From the NCBI RefSeq assembly GCF_002874535.1, contig NZ_CP025025.1, positions 1,039,526 to 1,103,525 of the forward strand: DNA of 64,000 nt, in the 5' to 3' direction. Below are positions 25,460-34,000 of this stretch, in pieces. Position 1 is the first letter of the stretch; the number at the start of each line of letters is the position of its first letter. The DNA comes from Mesobacillus jeotgali (lineage in GTDB: Bacteria > Bacillota > Bacilli > Bacillales > Cytobacillaceae). Made by a program: the position numbers and the translations under genes. The notes under the pieces were generated by a model that ran no database searches, had not been told where the DNA came from, and saw only the letters and a program-made list of their open reading frames with translations.

Positions 25460-26361
25460 TGGAAAAAACGGCAGTGGAATTGAAGAAGGTTGATTTGCAG
25501 AATGGGGAAACAATCGCGTATAGGGAACGGGATGGCGGAACCAAAAATGTTCTATTGATCCACGGTAACATGACATCATCCAAACACTGGGACATATTGA
25601 TTGATCAGATGGATCCTGAATATAAAATTTTCGCGGTAGACCTGCGGGGATTCGGTGAGTCCAGCTATCATAAGCCGATCATGTCAATCAAGGATTTTTC
25701 TGACGATGTAAAAATGTTTGTCGATGAAATTGGATTGAAGGATTTTGCACTTGTTGGCTGGTCGACGGGAGGAGCAGTAGGAATGCAGTTCGCCGCTGAT
25801 TATCCGGGTTATTGCGAGAAACTTGTGCTGCTAGCTTCGGCATCAACGAGAGGATATCCGTTCTTCGGCACGAGTGAGGAAGGTCTGCCGGATATTAACA
25901 ACCGACTGGTTACTTATGAGGATGTAAAGGTGGATGCTGGTAAAACGATTGCCGTCCAGACGGCCTATGACCAGGAAAATAGAGGGTTTTTAAAGGCGAT
26001 GTGGAATATGTTGATTTATACCGATCGTCAGCCGGAAGAACGGCATTATGACGAATATGTTGATGATATGCTGACACAGCGGAACTTGGCTGAAGTCTAC
26101 CATTCTCTTAATACTTTTAACATTAGTCCTGGAAACAATGGTCTGAAAGATGGAACGGACCAGGTGAAGGACATCAAAATCCCTGTACTTGTGCTTCGCG
26201 GTGACCGGGATCTCGTTGTTACAAAAAGGATGGCAGAGGAAATTGTCGAGGATTTCGAGGGGCGGGCAAGGTTTGTGGAACTTAATAACTCCGGCCACTC
26301 TCCACTAGTGGATGACCTGGATCAGCTATTGCAGCATATCGAAGGATTTTTAGCAGAGTAG
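25459..26361 (+). CDS. Alpha/beta hydrolase
   Basis: A 300-residue soluble hydrolase. The nucleophile elbow GWSTGG carries Ser102, the acid is Asp249 or Asp251 in LRGDRDLVV and the base His280 in NSGHSPLVDD. The oxyanion-hole motif is LLIHGNMTSS (HG followed by N). The start ATG overlaps the TAA of the KAS III-like gene. Likely substrates are an ester, lactone, thioester or C-C bond of a beta-diketone in the island's pathway. It is followed by the SDR gene after 12 bp, so the three genes form one operon. Confidence 0.9.
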   Translation: MEKTAVELKKVDLQNGETIAYRERDGGTKNVLLIHGNMTSSKHWDILIDQMDPEYKIFAVDLRGFGESSYHKPIMSIKDFSDDVKMFVDEIGLKDFALVGWSTGGAVGMQFAADYPGYCEKLVLLASASTRGYPFFGTSEEGLPDINNRLVTYEDVKVDAGKTIAVQTAYDQENRGFLKAMWNMLIYTDRQPEERHYDEYVDDMLTQRNLAEVYHSLNTFNISPGNNGLKDGTDQVKDIKIPVLVLRGDRDLVVTKRMAEEIVEDFEGRARFVELNNSGHSPLVDDLDQLLQHIEGFLAE

Positions 26362-26373
26362 GAAGGTGTATTT

Positions 26374-27114
26374 ATGAGATTGAAAGATAAGGTAGCGATT
26401 ATTACAGGTGCAGCGAACGGAATTGGGCTTGCTGCTGCAAAGACTTTTGCCCGTGAAGGTGCCAGGATTGCAATGGCTGACTTTGATGAAGAAACAGGAA
26501 CGAAGCGTGCAGATGAACTTTCTGCTGAGGGCTATGACGCCGCTTTTTTTCAGGTGAATGTTGCCGACAGGACCAGTGTTGACTCGTTGGTTCAAAACGT
26601 TCTAGGCCACTTTGGCAAAATTGATATTTTAATAAATAATGCGGGCATCACCAGGGATGGGATGCTTCATAAGCTTTCGGCAGAAGATTTTCAAAAGGTC
26701 GTTGATGTCAATCTGACCGGCGTATTCAATTGTGCCCAGGCGGTTGTGCCAGCAATGGTTCAGCAAGGTTCAGGGAGAATCATCAATACATCTTCCGTTT
26801 CCGGCATATATGGCAATGTGGGACAGACAAACTACGCAGCCACCAAAGCCGGAGTCGTCGGGATGACGAAAACTTGGGCAAAGGAACTTGGCCGAAAAGG
26901 CATCAATGTAAACGCAGTCGCTCCGGGATTCATTGAGACGGGTATGACCGCAGCTGTGCCGGACAAAGTGATTGAACAAATGAAAATGCTTGTCCCGCTT
27001 GGCAGACTCGGTTTGCCAGAGGACATAGCTAACGCATATTTATTCCTCGCCTCGGACGAATCCAAATATGTAAACGGCACGACTCTCCATGTCGATGGCG
27101 GGATTATGATGTAA
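26374..27114 (+). CDS. SDR family oxidoreductase (FabG-like)
   Basis: A 246-residue classical short-chain dehydrogenase. The dinucleotide-binding motif is TGAANGIG, then NNAG, and the catalytic Ser-Tyr-Lys set is in NTSSVSGIYGNVGQTNYAATKAG. The closing GTTLHVDGGIMM is typical of FabG-type 3-oxoacyl reductases. GGAAGGTG precedes the ATG. With the KAS III-like enzyme and ligase it suggests interconversion of hydroxy- and keto-acyl thioesters. A strong terminator ends the operon. Confidence 0.92.
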   Translation: MRLKDKVAIITGAANGIGLAAAKTFAREGARIAMADFDEETGTKRADELSAEGYDAAFFQVNVADRTSVDSLVQNVLGHFGKIDILINNAGITRDGMLHKLSAEDFQKVVDVNLTGVFNCAQAVVPAMVQQGSGRIINTSSVSGIYGNVGQTNYAATKAGVVGMTKTWAKELGRKGINVNAVAPGFIETGMTAAVPDKVIEQMKMLVPLGRLGLPEDIANAYLFLASDESKYVNGTTLHVDGGIMM

Positions 27115-27118
27115 GAAC

Positions 27119-27145
27119 AAAAAGCGCACTTGTGGCGCTTTTTTA
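27119..27145 (+). terminator. Intrinsic terminator of the KAS III-hydrolase-SDR operon
   Basis: Stem 27119-27127 with 27135-27143, 7-nt loop, T-run. Confidence 0.88.
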
Positions 27146-27202
27146 TTTTTGGTTGGAAGGCAATGGGGATTAAAATCGGCTTCAACGGGGAATAAATGCT
27201 GC

Positions 27203-27326
27203 AACCGTTAAATAATCATCCCAACCGTTAAAATAAATCCTATAACCGTTAAAATTCCTCCCAACTGGTATTATAACTGTCTTAACTGGTAATAAATCTC
27301 CCCTAACTGGCATTAAAACTAACTGA
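27203..27326. repeat. Intergenic array D, about 21 bp period
   Basis: AACCGTTAAA starts at 27203, 27223 and 27244, then AACTGG at 27263, 27284 and 27305 (spacings 20, 21, 19, 21, 21), with a weaker AACTG at 27275 and 27321. The motif drifts from CCG to CTGG halfway. It occupies much of the 352-bp gap before the next gene. Confidence 0.75.
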
Positions 27327-27466
27327 TCCCATGCACTTGGCCTCACGCACTCTAAAAACAGGATAAAAAAATGTACAGCTACTTTTTGAGTCCGCCGATA
27401 TTCACTTTATGGTTAACTTCTCTCCAAAAGTGGTAAATGGTATTAAAAAAGGATGAGGTGCTCTAC

Positions 27467-27802
27467 ATGGAAGAAACAAAGCAGAAGTACTACTTTAATA
27501 TAGAAAGCGGCGAGGTGCTGGACACGCCGGCTGAGCAGGAGGGCCATTTATTCACGTTGATCGCTACAGGTGAAGAAATCAAAGATTTGCGCGAATACCT
27601 GGAGATGAATTATAAAGCTGACTGGGCAACATACGGAAATTCCCATCTGCATCCTTTCAAGGATCCGGATCGGGAGCATGCTGAATATGACTTTGCGATG
27701 AAGGAAATTTACGCGATGGTCTACAAACTGGGTGATGCTGAAGCCAGGAACCATGTGAAAAGCATGGGGATATTTACGGAAGAAGAGTTAAGAGGCCTAT
27801 AA
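27467..27802 (+). CDS. Hypothetical protein, 111 residues
   Basis: An acidic soluble protein that I cannot place. It contains KYYFNIESGEVLDTPAEQEGHLF at the start, a central YLEMNYKADWATYGNSHLHPF and AEYDFAMKEIYAMVYKLGDAEARNHVKSMGIF. ATG 27467 has GAGGTG six nt upstream, so I drop the ten extra codons reaching 27437. It is a single-gene unit between array D and a terminator. No tie to the catabolic genes is evident beyond position. Confidence 0.75.
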   Translation: MEETKQKYYFNIESGEVLDTPAEQEGHLFTLIATGEEIKDLREYLEMNYKADWATYGNSHLHPFKDPDREHAEYDFAMKEIYAMVYKLGDAEARNHVKSMGIFTEEELRGL

Positions 27803-27808
27803 ATTTTT

Positions 27809-27839
27809 GACACCATAGCTGATGCTGTGGTGTCTTTTT
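27809..27839 (+). terminator. Intrinsic terminator
   Basis: An 11-bp stem (27809-27819 with 27824-27834, one G-U), 4-nt loop, T-run. Confidence 0.88.
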
Positions 27840-27895
27840 CTGTTCAGCAGGATTAATAGAATTATTTTGTGGATATCTACATGATTCTTTTAATC

Positions 27896-27938
27896 TAAGC
27901 CCAGCTTGTCGTGGCAGACCAAGTCACTTGCGCTTTTT
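27896..27938 (+). repeat. REP-like repeat, copy 3 (degenerate fragment)
   Basis: CCAGCTTGTCGTGGCAGACC..GTCACTTGCGCTTTT resembles the right half of the full copy at 24309-24429. It ends 8 bp before the SARP-type repeats of the ligase promoter. Confidence 0.6.
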
Positions 27939-27945
27939 GTCTTTA

Positions 27946-27978
27946 TGTAACTATCCTGTAACTCCCATTTCTTAAAAT
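27946..27978 (+). promoter_or_regulatory. SARP-type heptamer direct repeat and -10 before the acyl-CoA ligase
   Basis: TGTAACT at 27946-27952 and 27957-27963 (11-bp period), then 9 bp, then TAAAAT (27973-27978). Spacing and heptamers are identical to the site at 19231-19263. Transcription would begin near 27985, which argues against the ATG at 27988 as the ligase start. Confidence 0.75.
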
Positions 27979-28011
27979 AAATCCATCATGACGAGAGAGG
28001 GAGAGATTGCG

Positions 28012-29535
28012 GTGAGGTGGGAGCTCGATTGGCTTGAAACAAGAGCAAGTTTGACCCCAGAGGCCGCTGCGATTGCCGATGCAGGGACTGGTCAGGAATG
28101 GTCGTACAGGGAAGTCAATGATCGGGCTAAAGCAATCGCGGCGTGGATGGATTCAAATGGGGTTAAAAAGGGAGACAGAATAGCCTTGCTCGCGCCAAAT
28201 GGAATTTGCTATTTTGATTTGTTGTTTGCCTGTGGTAAGATTGGTGCCATTTTCGTGCCGTTGAACTGGAGGCTGTCTATTGATGAATTAGCCTTTATTA
28301 TAAAGGATTGTGAACCCACGTTCCTTGCGTTCCATTCAAATTTTACTAAAGAAGTGACGACGATCTGGGGAGAGGAAGACCGCTGTATTCAAATAAACGG
28401 TACCCGATTCTCGAGACTGATGGAGCAATTTGCGGGTCCATGTGAAATGAATGAAATAAATTTGGATGAGGAAGATCCTCTGGCGATGATTTATACCGGC
28501 GGGACCACCGGAAAGCCCAAAGGAGCGGTTCTGTCACATCGGGCAATCATTTGGAATAGCATTTCCACGATTACTAGCTGGAATCTGACAAATGAGGACA
28601 CGACAGTTACGTATTTACCTTTATTTCATACCGGCGGTTTGAATGCTCTATCAATTCCTATCCTGATGGCAGGAGGAAAGGTGGTGCTGGCCAACGATTT
28701 TACCCCCGAAAAAGCGATTGATAATTTAATAAAGTATAAGAGCACAATCGTCCTGTTCGTTCCGACGATGCACCATATGCTTGTAAAATCACAACAGTTC
28801 CTTGAAGCGGAATTTCTGGATATGAAATTATTTTTATCTGGAGGTGCTCCGTGTCCGCTTGAAATTTACGAAGCCTACAAAAAGAAGGGCATCTCCTTCA
28901 AGGAGGGGTATGGACTGACAGAGGCTGGCCCGAATAACTTTTACATAGATCCTTCAGAGGCAAATGTAAAAAGAGGATCAGTCGGCAAGCCCATGCTGTT
29001 CCATTCCATTAAGCTTCTGGATGAAAACGAAAGCGAAGTCCCTGCTGGCCAGGTAGGAGAACTTGTAATCAAAGGCAAGCATGCATTCTCCTATTATTGG
29101 AAAAATAAAACTGCTACCGATCATGCCTGGAAGGATGGCTGGCTTCACACGGGCGACCTTGCAAAAAAGGATGAAGACGGCTACTACTATATTGTTGGTC
29201 GAAAAAAAGAAATGATCATCACAGGCGGTGAAAATGTATATCCTCTCGAAATCGAACACTGGCTCTGTGCGCACCCTTTGATTCGAGAGGCTGCAGTGGT
29301 AGGCATTCCGGACGAAAAATGGGGAGAAGTCGTGACTGCGTTCATTGTTCTTGAAGAAGGAGCGGTTTTGGGGGAGCAGGAAGCCAAAATGCATTGCAGG
29401 GAGAAGCTCGGCGGGTATAAAATCCCGAAAGTAATCCAGACAATCGGCCAGATGCCGAAGACGCATGTAGGCAAAATTGATAAAAAACAACTGAAAGAAG
29501 TCGCTCTGGCTGCTTCCGATAAGCCAGTCAGTTAA
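28012..29535 (+). CDS. Acyl-CoA synthetase (AMP-forming)
   Basis: A 507-residue ANL enzyme that adenylates a carboxylic acid and transfers it to CoA. P-loop-like motif MIYTGGTTGKPKGA, EGYGLTEAGPN, the hinge TGDLAKKDEDGYYYIVGRKKE and catalytic lysine in PKTHVGKIDKK are all intact. GTG 28012 was chosen because GGGAG is 8 nt upstream and the family start RWELDWLETRASLTPEA follows; the ATG at 27988 would fall on the predicted transcript start. It carries the second SARP-type promoter, so it is probably co-induced with the LIV importer and activates the imported acid. Confidence 0.92.
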   Translation: MRWELDWLETRASLTPEAAAIADAGTGQEWSYREVNDRAKAIAAWMDSNGVKKGDRIALLAPNGICYFDLLFACGKIGAIFVPLNWRLSIDELAFIIKDCEPTFLAFHSNFTKEVTTIWGEEDRCIQINGTRFSRLMEQFAGPCEMNEINLDEEDPLAMIYTGGTTGKPKGAVLSHRAIIWNSISTITSWNLTNEDTTVTYLPLFHTGGLNALSIPILMAGGKVVLANDFTPEKAIDNLIKYKSTIVLFVPTMHHMLVKSQQFLEAEFLDMKLFLSGGAPCPLEIYEAYKKKGISFKEGYGLTEAGPNNFYIDPSEANVKRGSVGKPMLFHSIKLLDENESEVPAGQVGELVIKGKHAFSYYWKNKTATDHAWKDGWLHTGDLAKKDEDGYYYIVGRKKEMIITGGENVYPLEIEHWLCAHPLIREAAVVGIPDEKWGEVVTAFIVLEEGAVLGEQEAKMHCREKLGGYKIPKVIQTIGQMPKTHVGKIDKKQLKEVALAASDKPVS

Positions 29536-29541
29536 AAAAAG

Positions 29542-29585
29542 AAAAAGGCATTCCAGCCAGCATTTGCTGATTGGAATGCCTTTTT
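29542..29585 (+). terminator. Intrinsic terminator of the ligase gene
   Basis: A 14-bp stem (29542-29555 with 29572-29585) with a small inner CAGC/GCTG stem and T-run. Confidence 0.9.
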
Positions 29586-29625
29586 ATGATAGTAACAGAG
29601 AGTATTGATTTTTCACTTCTAGAAT

Positions 29626-29673
29626 TGTCTAGCTCCAGCGCTTGTAGGGGCTGACCATGGCGCTTGCGCTTTT
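29626..29673 (+). repeat. REP-like repeat, copy 4, overlapping the MFS gene end
   Basis: TGTCTAGCTCCAGCGCTTGT then GGGGCTGACCATGGCGCTTG matches the two ends of the full copy joined without the middle. On the minus strand it supplies the last 15 codons or so and the stop of the MFS transporter. Confidence 0.8.
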
Positions 29674-30795
29674 CTTTATCAAAATGCACAGCACAATATT
29701 AACAGAGAAGAGTGAAGACAATAGAATCATGACCCCGCTGAATGGAAGCAGAGCTGCTACTGGAGGAGCGAGGCTTGCCCCGGTTAGCAGCACAAACGAA
29801 TACAGTGACAATGCTTTGGCTCGCTGGCTGCTGCCATAGAAACCTATCAAGGTAATGGCGGTCGGGATGACGAGTGAAATTGATGAAACAAAAAAGATGG
29901 AGAAAAAAATCAAAGCTCCGGTGCTTTGGAAGAAAAGCAGCAGGACCGCGCTTATTGACCCGATGGCCAAGCCAAACATCAATGTCCTCAGCTCGCCCCA
30001 GCGATCCATCAGTTTCCCTGTGAAAAGGGAAAGAGAAGCCCCAATCAAACCAACCAGCCGGATCTTCAGCAGGTCTGAAGGAGGACCGTCGAAAAAACGT
30101 CCAATCGCATCATAGAAGGCGATAATCGCGAACAACAGCGAGAATGTAATACTATAGCATTTCATCAAGCGAGGCTCTTTTAGCAATTGAAAAAAGATTT
30201 TCCATAAAGGTTTGCTATCTGTCTCGGGCGGTGGAGATTCTTTCAGCAGGAAAAAAGCAGCAGCAAATAGAATGAAATAAATTGCCGAGAAGAAAAAGAA
30301 GACGCTGTTCCAGGTAAAAATATCTGTCAGAAAGGCGCTGGCAACCTGCCCGAAGATCCCCGCGATTAAAAATCCTGTGTTGATCAGCACGACCAGAATC
30401 GTCCTCTGGCGAAAATTGAAAATATCATAGGAGTAGGCGAAAGCAACTGAAGCAAAAGTAGCCAGTGTGATCCCCTGCAGCGATCGGGCGATCCACAAAC
30501 TGAGTGACCCGACTGAGAAGCCTACTGCCAGTGTCGTCAATGCAGAGGCAAATAGCCCGAACACAAGAATTTTCCTTCTGCCTGTTAAATCGGAAACCGG
30601 CCCGAATGACAGCAGACCGCAGGCATAGAAGAAAGTAAACAGCCCACCTGCGAGGACAACGTGGGATTCGGCGATTAAAAGGTCATCCGCAAGAACCGAA
30701 TAAATAGGAATCAATGTATAAATATTGCTTGCGACCAGGATGGCACAGATTGTCAGAAGGATGGAAGTCTTGTGAAAAAGGGACATGGATTTCAT
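29629..30795 (-). CDS. MFS transporter
   Basis: A 388-residue carrier with about twelve membrane helices. The MFS loop motif appears as FGPVSDLTGRRKILVFG near residue 65. ATG 30795 has AGGTG six nt upstream; three further codons upstream are left out. The C-terminal residues SASAMVSPYKRWS are encoded by a REP-like repeat, so the natural end was probably replaced. It converges on the ligase and may import or export a pathway compound or a toxic analogue; the substrate is unknown. Confidence 0.88.
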   Translation of the reverse strand: MKSMSLFHKTSILLTICAILVASNIYTLIPIYSVLADDLLIAESHVVLAGGLFTFFYACGLLSFGPVSDLTGRRKILVFGLFASALTTLAVGFSVGSLSLWIARSLQGITLATFASVAFAYSYDIFNFRQRTILVVLINTGFLIAGIFGQVASAFLTDIFTWNSVFFFFSAIYFILFAAAFFLLKESPPPETDSKPLWKIFFQLLKEPRLMKCYSITFSLLFAIIAFYDAIGRFFDGPPSDLLKIRLVGLIGASLSLFTGKLMDRWGELRTLMFGLAIGSISAVLLLFFQSTGALIFFSIFFVSSISLVIPTAITLIGFYGSSQRAKALSLYSFVLLTGASLAPPVAALLPFSGVMILLSSLFSVNIVLCILIKKSASAMVSPYKRWS

Positions 30796-30876
30796 GTATA
30801 TCACCTGCCACCACTAAGATATGCAGACACAGCTGAAATTGCAGGTTGTTTTGGGAAAAATTAACGGGCTTCCTGC

Positions 30877-30967
30877 TTCCAAAATGGCCAGTAAAAAAGG
30901 TATAATGAATGATATATAGAACAATCGTTTGGTATGTAGAAGGCGCATGATTATGAAGCGCCTTTTT
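30877..30967 (+). promoter_or_regulatory. addB promoter with terminator-like hairpin in the leader
   Basis: TATAAT at 30901-30906 with a weak TTCCAA -35 (30877-30882). About 30 bp downstream is a 7-bp GC-rich stem (30940-30946 with 30958-30964) running into TTTTT. Initiation near 30913 would give a leader RNA of about 55 nt if it terminates, so addBA may be attenuated. The hairpin could instead only block stray transcription. Confidence 0.5.
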
Positions 30968-31021
30968 CAATTTTAAAAGAGATACAGAGATAGATATTTT
31001 AAGAGAGAAAGGGGAAGTTAG

Positions 31022-34000
31022 ATGTCTGTGCGTTTAGTACTCGGGCGCTCAGGAAGCGGCAAGACCGAGATGATCATAAATGAAATCAAGGACAGGCTCA
31101 TTTCCGACCCGCAGGGGGATCCGGTTGTTTATCTTGTCCCTGAACAAATGTCATTCCTTTCCGAATACAGATTGTCCACTGACCCTGAGCTTGGGGGAAT
31201 GATCAGGGCGCAGGTTTTCAGCTTTCCGCGCCTTGCCTGGAGAATCCTGCAGGAAACAGGCGGCTATACTCGCCAGCATTTGGACAGCGTCGGGATCAGC
31301 ATGATGATACGCAAAATCATTGAGGACAAAAAGGACGAGCTGAAAATCTTCCAAAAGGCAGCGGATAAGAATGGCTTCGTCCAGCAGATGGAACAGATGC
31401 TGATTGAGTTCAAACGCTATGCGATCAACCCGGATGAACTTACTGCAAAAATGGAGGAAAGCTCCGCAGGGAATAAAGCGCTGAAGGATAAAATCCATGA
31501 TCTTGAGTTAGTCTATCGTCAATTTGAAGATGAGTTATTTGGGAAATATATAGACTCAGAGGATTACTTTAAACTGCTTGCCGAGAAAATCCCTGCTTCC
31601 GAATATTTGAAAAATGCAGAAGTTTACATTGATGGCTTTTACAGTTTCACGCCCCTTGAATTGATGATCATTGACCAGCTGATCGGCACTTGTAAAAGGG
31701 TGACGGTTGCACTGCCTGTCGACCAGAGTTTCAAAGATGCTCAGCCTGACGAACTGCATTTATTCAGGATAACAGGTGAAACCTGCTCAACACTGTATGA
31801 CATGATTAGGACTAAGGGCTATGAGCTTGAAGAAGAAATCGTGTTGACGGAACAGAGACGCTGGCAGGATGAATCTCTCAAGCATCTTGAAAGAGAATTT
31901 GATTCCAGGCCTGCCGTTAAATATAACGGGGAGGCCGCGATCCATATCGCCCAGGCTGCCAACAGAAGGGCGGAACTTGAAGGTGTTGCCCGAAAAATTC
32001 TCGGACTGGCAAGGGATAATGGTTACCGTTATCGCGATATTGCCGTACTGATGCGAGGCAGCGAATACCGCGAAGTCCTTGAAACGATCTTTGATGATTA
32101 TGCACTTCCATATTTTATCGACCAGAAACGGAATATGCTTCATCATCCATTGATTGAGCTTGTCCGTTCCAGCCTTGAAACGGTATTGGGTAACTGGCGG
32201 TATGAACCGATTTTTCGCGCTGTTAAAACGGACTTATTGTTCCCGGATGGCGTTAATCTGAACAAGATGCGCGAACAGATGGATGTGCTGGAGAACTATG
32301 TACTTGCATATGGCATTCAAGGGGTTAAATGGACAAAAAAAGAACGCTGGAAATACCGGAGAATCCGCGGCCTGGAGTATGATGGTGTGGCCCAGACGGA
32401 TTCAGAAAAACAGACAGAACAGGAACTGAATGATCTGCGGTTGTTGATTACTTCTCCACTGCTGCGGATGGCCCGCCGCTTGAAGCGCGCTGACACGGGA
32501 AGGAAGCTTTCGGAAGCAGTCTATCTATTCATGGAAGAGCTTGATATACCAGCCAAGCTCGAGGCATGGAGAATGGCGGCTGAACAGGAAGGGAAGCTGG
32601 TAGAGGCGAGGGAGCATGAGCAAGCCTGGAATGCAGTGATCAACCTTCTCGATCAATTCGTCGAGATGCTTGGTGACACGAAATTTTCCCCAAAACAGTT
32701 CGTTTCGATTCTTGATGCTGGTTTTGAATCACTGAGGTTCTCCCTGATTCCACCTGCTATAGACCAAATATTGGTCGCCGACCTCGAAAAGACAAGGCTT
32801 GCGGATGTTAAAGTCGCCTTTGTCATCGGCGTCAATGAAGGTGTCCTGCCGGCGAAGATGACGGAGGAAGGGATTTTTGCAGATGATGACCGGGAGCTTT
32901 TGCAGTCGAAAGGCATTAAGCTTGCTCCAAGCAGCCGAACGAAGCTGCTGGACGAAAACTTCATTGCTTATAAGGCATTTGTGACACCGTCGGAACAATT
33001 GTATATCAGTTACCCTATCGCCAATGAAGAAGGGAAGGCTTTGATGCCATCTTCCTTCATTAAGAGGATCTCAGATCTTTTCCCTGTACATCAAACGCAT
33101 TTCTTCCTTCCAGATCCATCGGAATTGCCGGAAGAGGAGCAAATAGAGTACGCTGCTGGTGAAAATGTTGCTTTGTCTTATCTCACATCCCAGCTTCAAG
33201 TGAAGAAGCGCAATTATCCAGTCTATGATTTTTGGTGGGATGTGTACGATTATTATCTAAACAATCATCAATGGGCTGATACTGCACGCAAGGTTCTTTC
33301 AAGCCTATTTTACGAAAACAGGACGAAGCAGTTGTCTGAAGAGGTCACGAAGGAGTTATACGGTGATGAAATCCAGGCGAGCGTTTCAAGGATGGAATTG
33401 TTCAATAGCTGTCCATTTTCGCATTATGTCCAGCATGGCTTAAAGCTGCGTGACCGCCAGATCTTCCGTCTTGAGGCTCCGGATATCGGTGACCTGTTCC
33501 ACGCTGCGTTGAAGGAGATTGCCGAGACCGTCATGCAGCAAAATCTAAGCTGGGCCCAGCTTACAAGAGTACAGGCTGAAGAACTGGCAAGGGATGCAGT
33601 CCAAAAGCTCGCTCCTAAACTGCAGAATGAGATTTTGATGAGTTCGAACAGGCATCATTATATAAGGCAGAAGCTGCAGAATATCATCAGCCGGGCTTCG
33701 CTTGTTTTAAGTGAGCATGCCAAGGTCAGCGGATTTTCACCTGTAGGCCTGGAGCTCGGCTTCGGCCGCCAGGGAAAACTTCCGCCGCTTGCTTTTTCAC
33801 TTAAAAATGGCACCAGGATGGAGCTGATGGGCCGGATTGACCGCGTCGATAAAGCAGAAGATGACAAGGGAATGTACCTGCGGGTCGTCGATTATAAATC
33901 CAGCGTGAAGGATGTCAATTTGACTGAGGTATATCATGGTGTAGCGCTTCAGATGCTCACCTATCTGGACATCATCATCACTCATTCGCCATTGTTGGTC

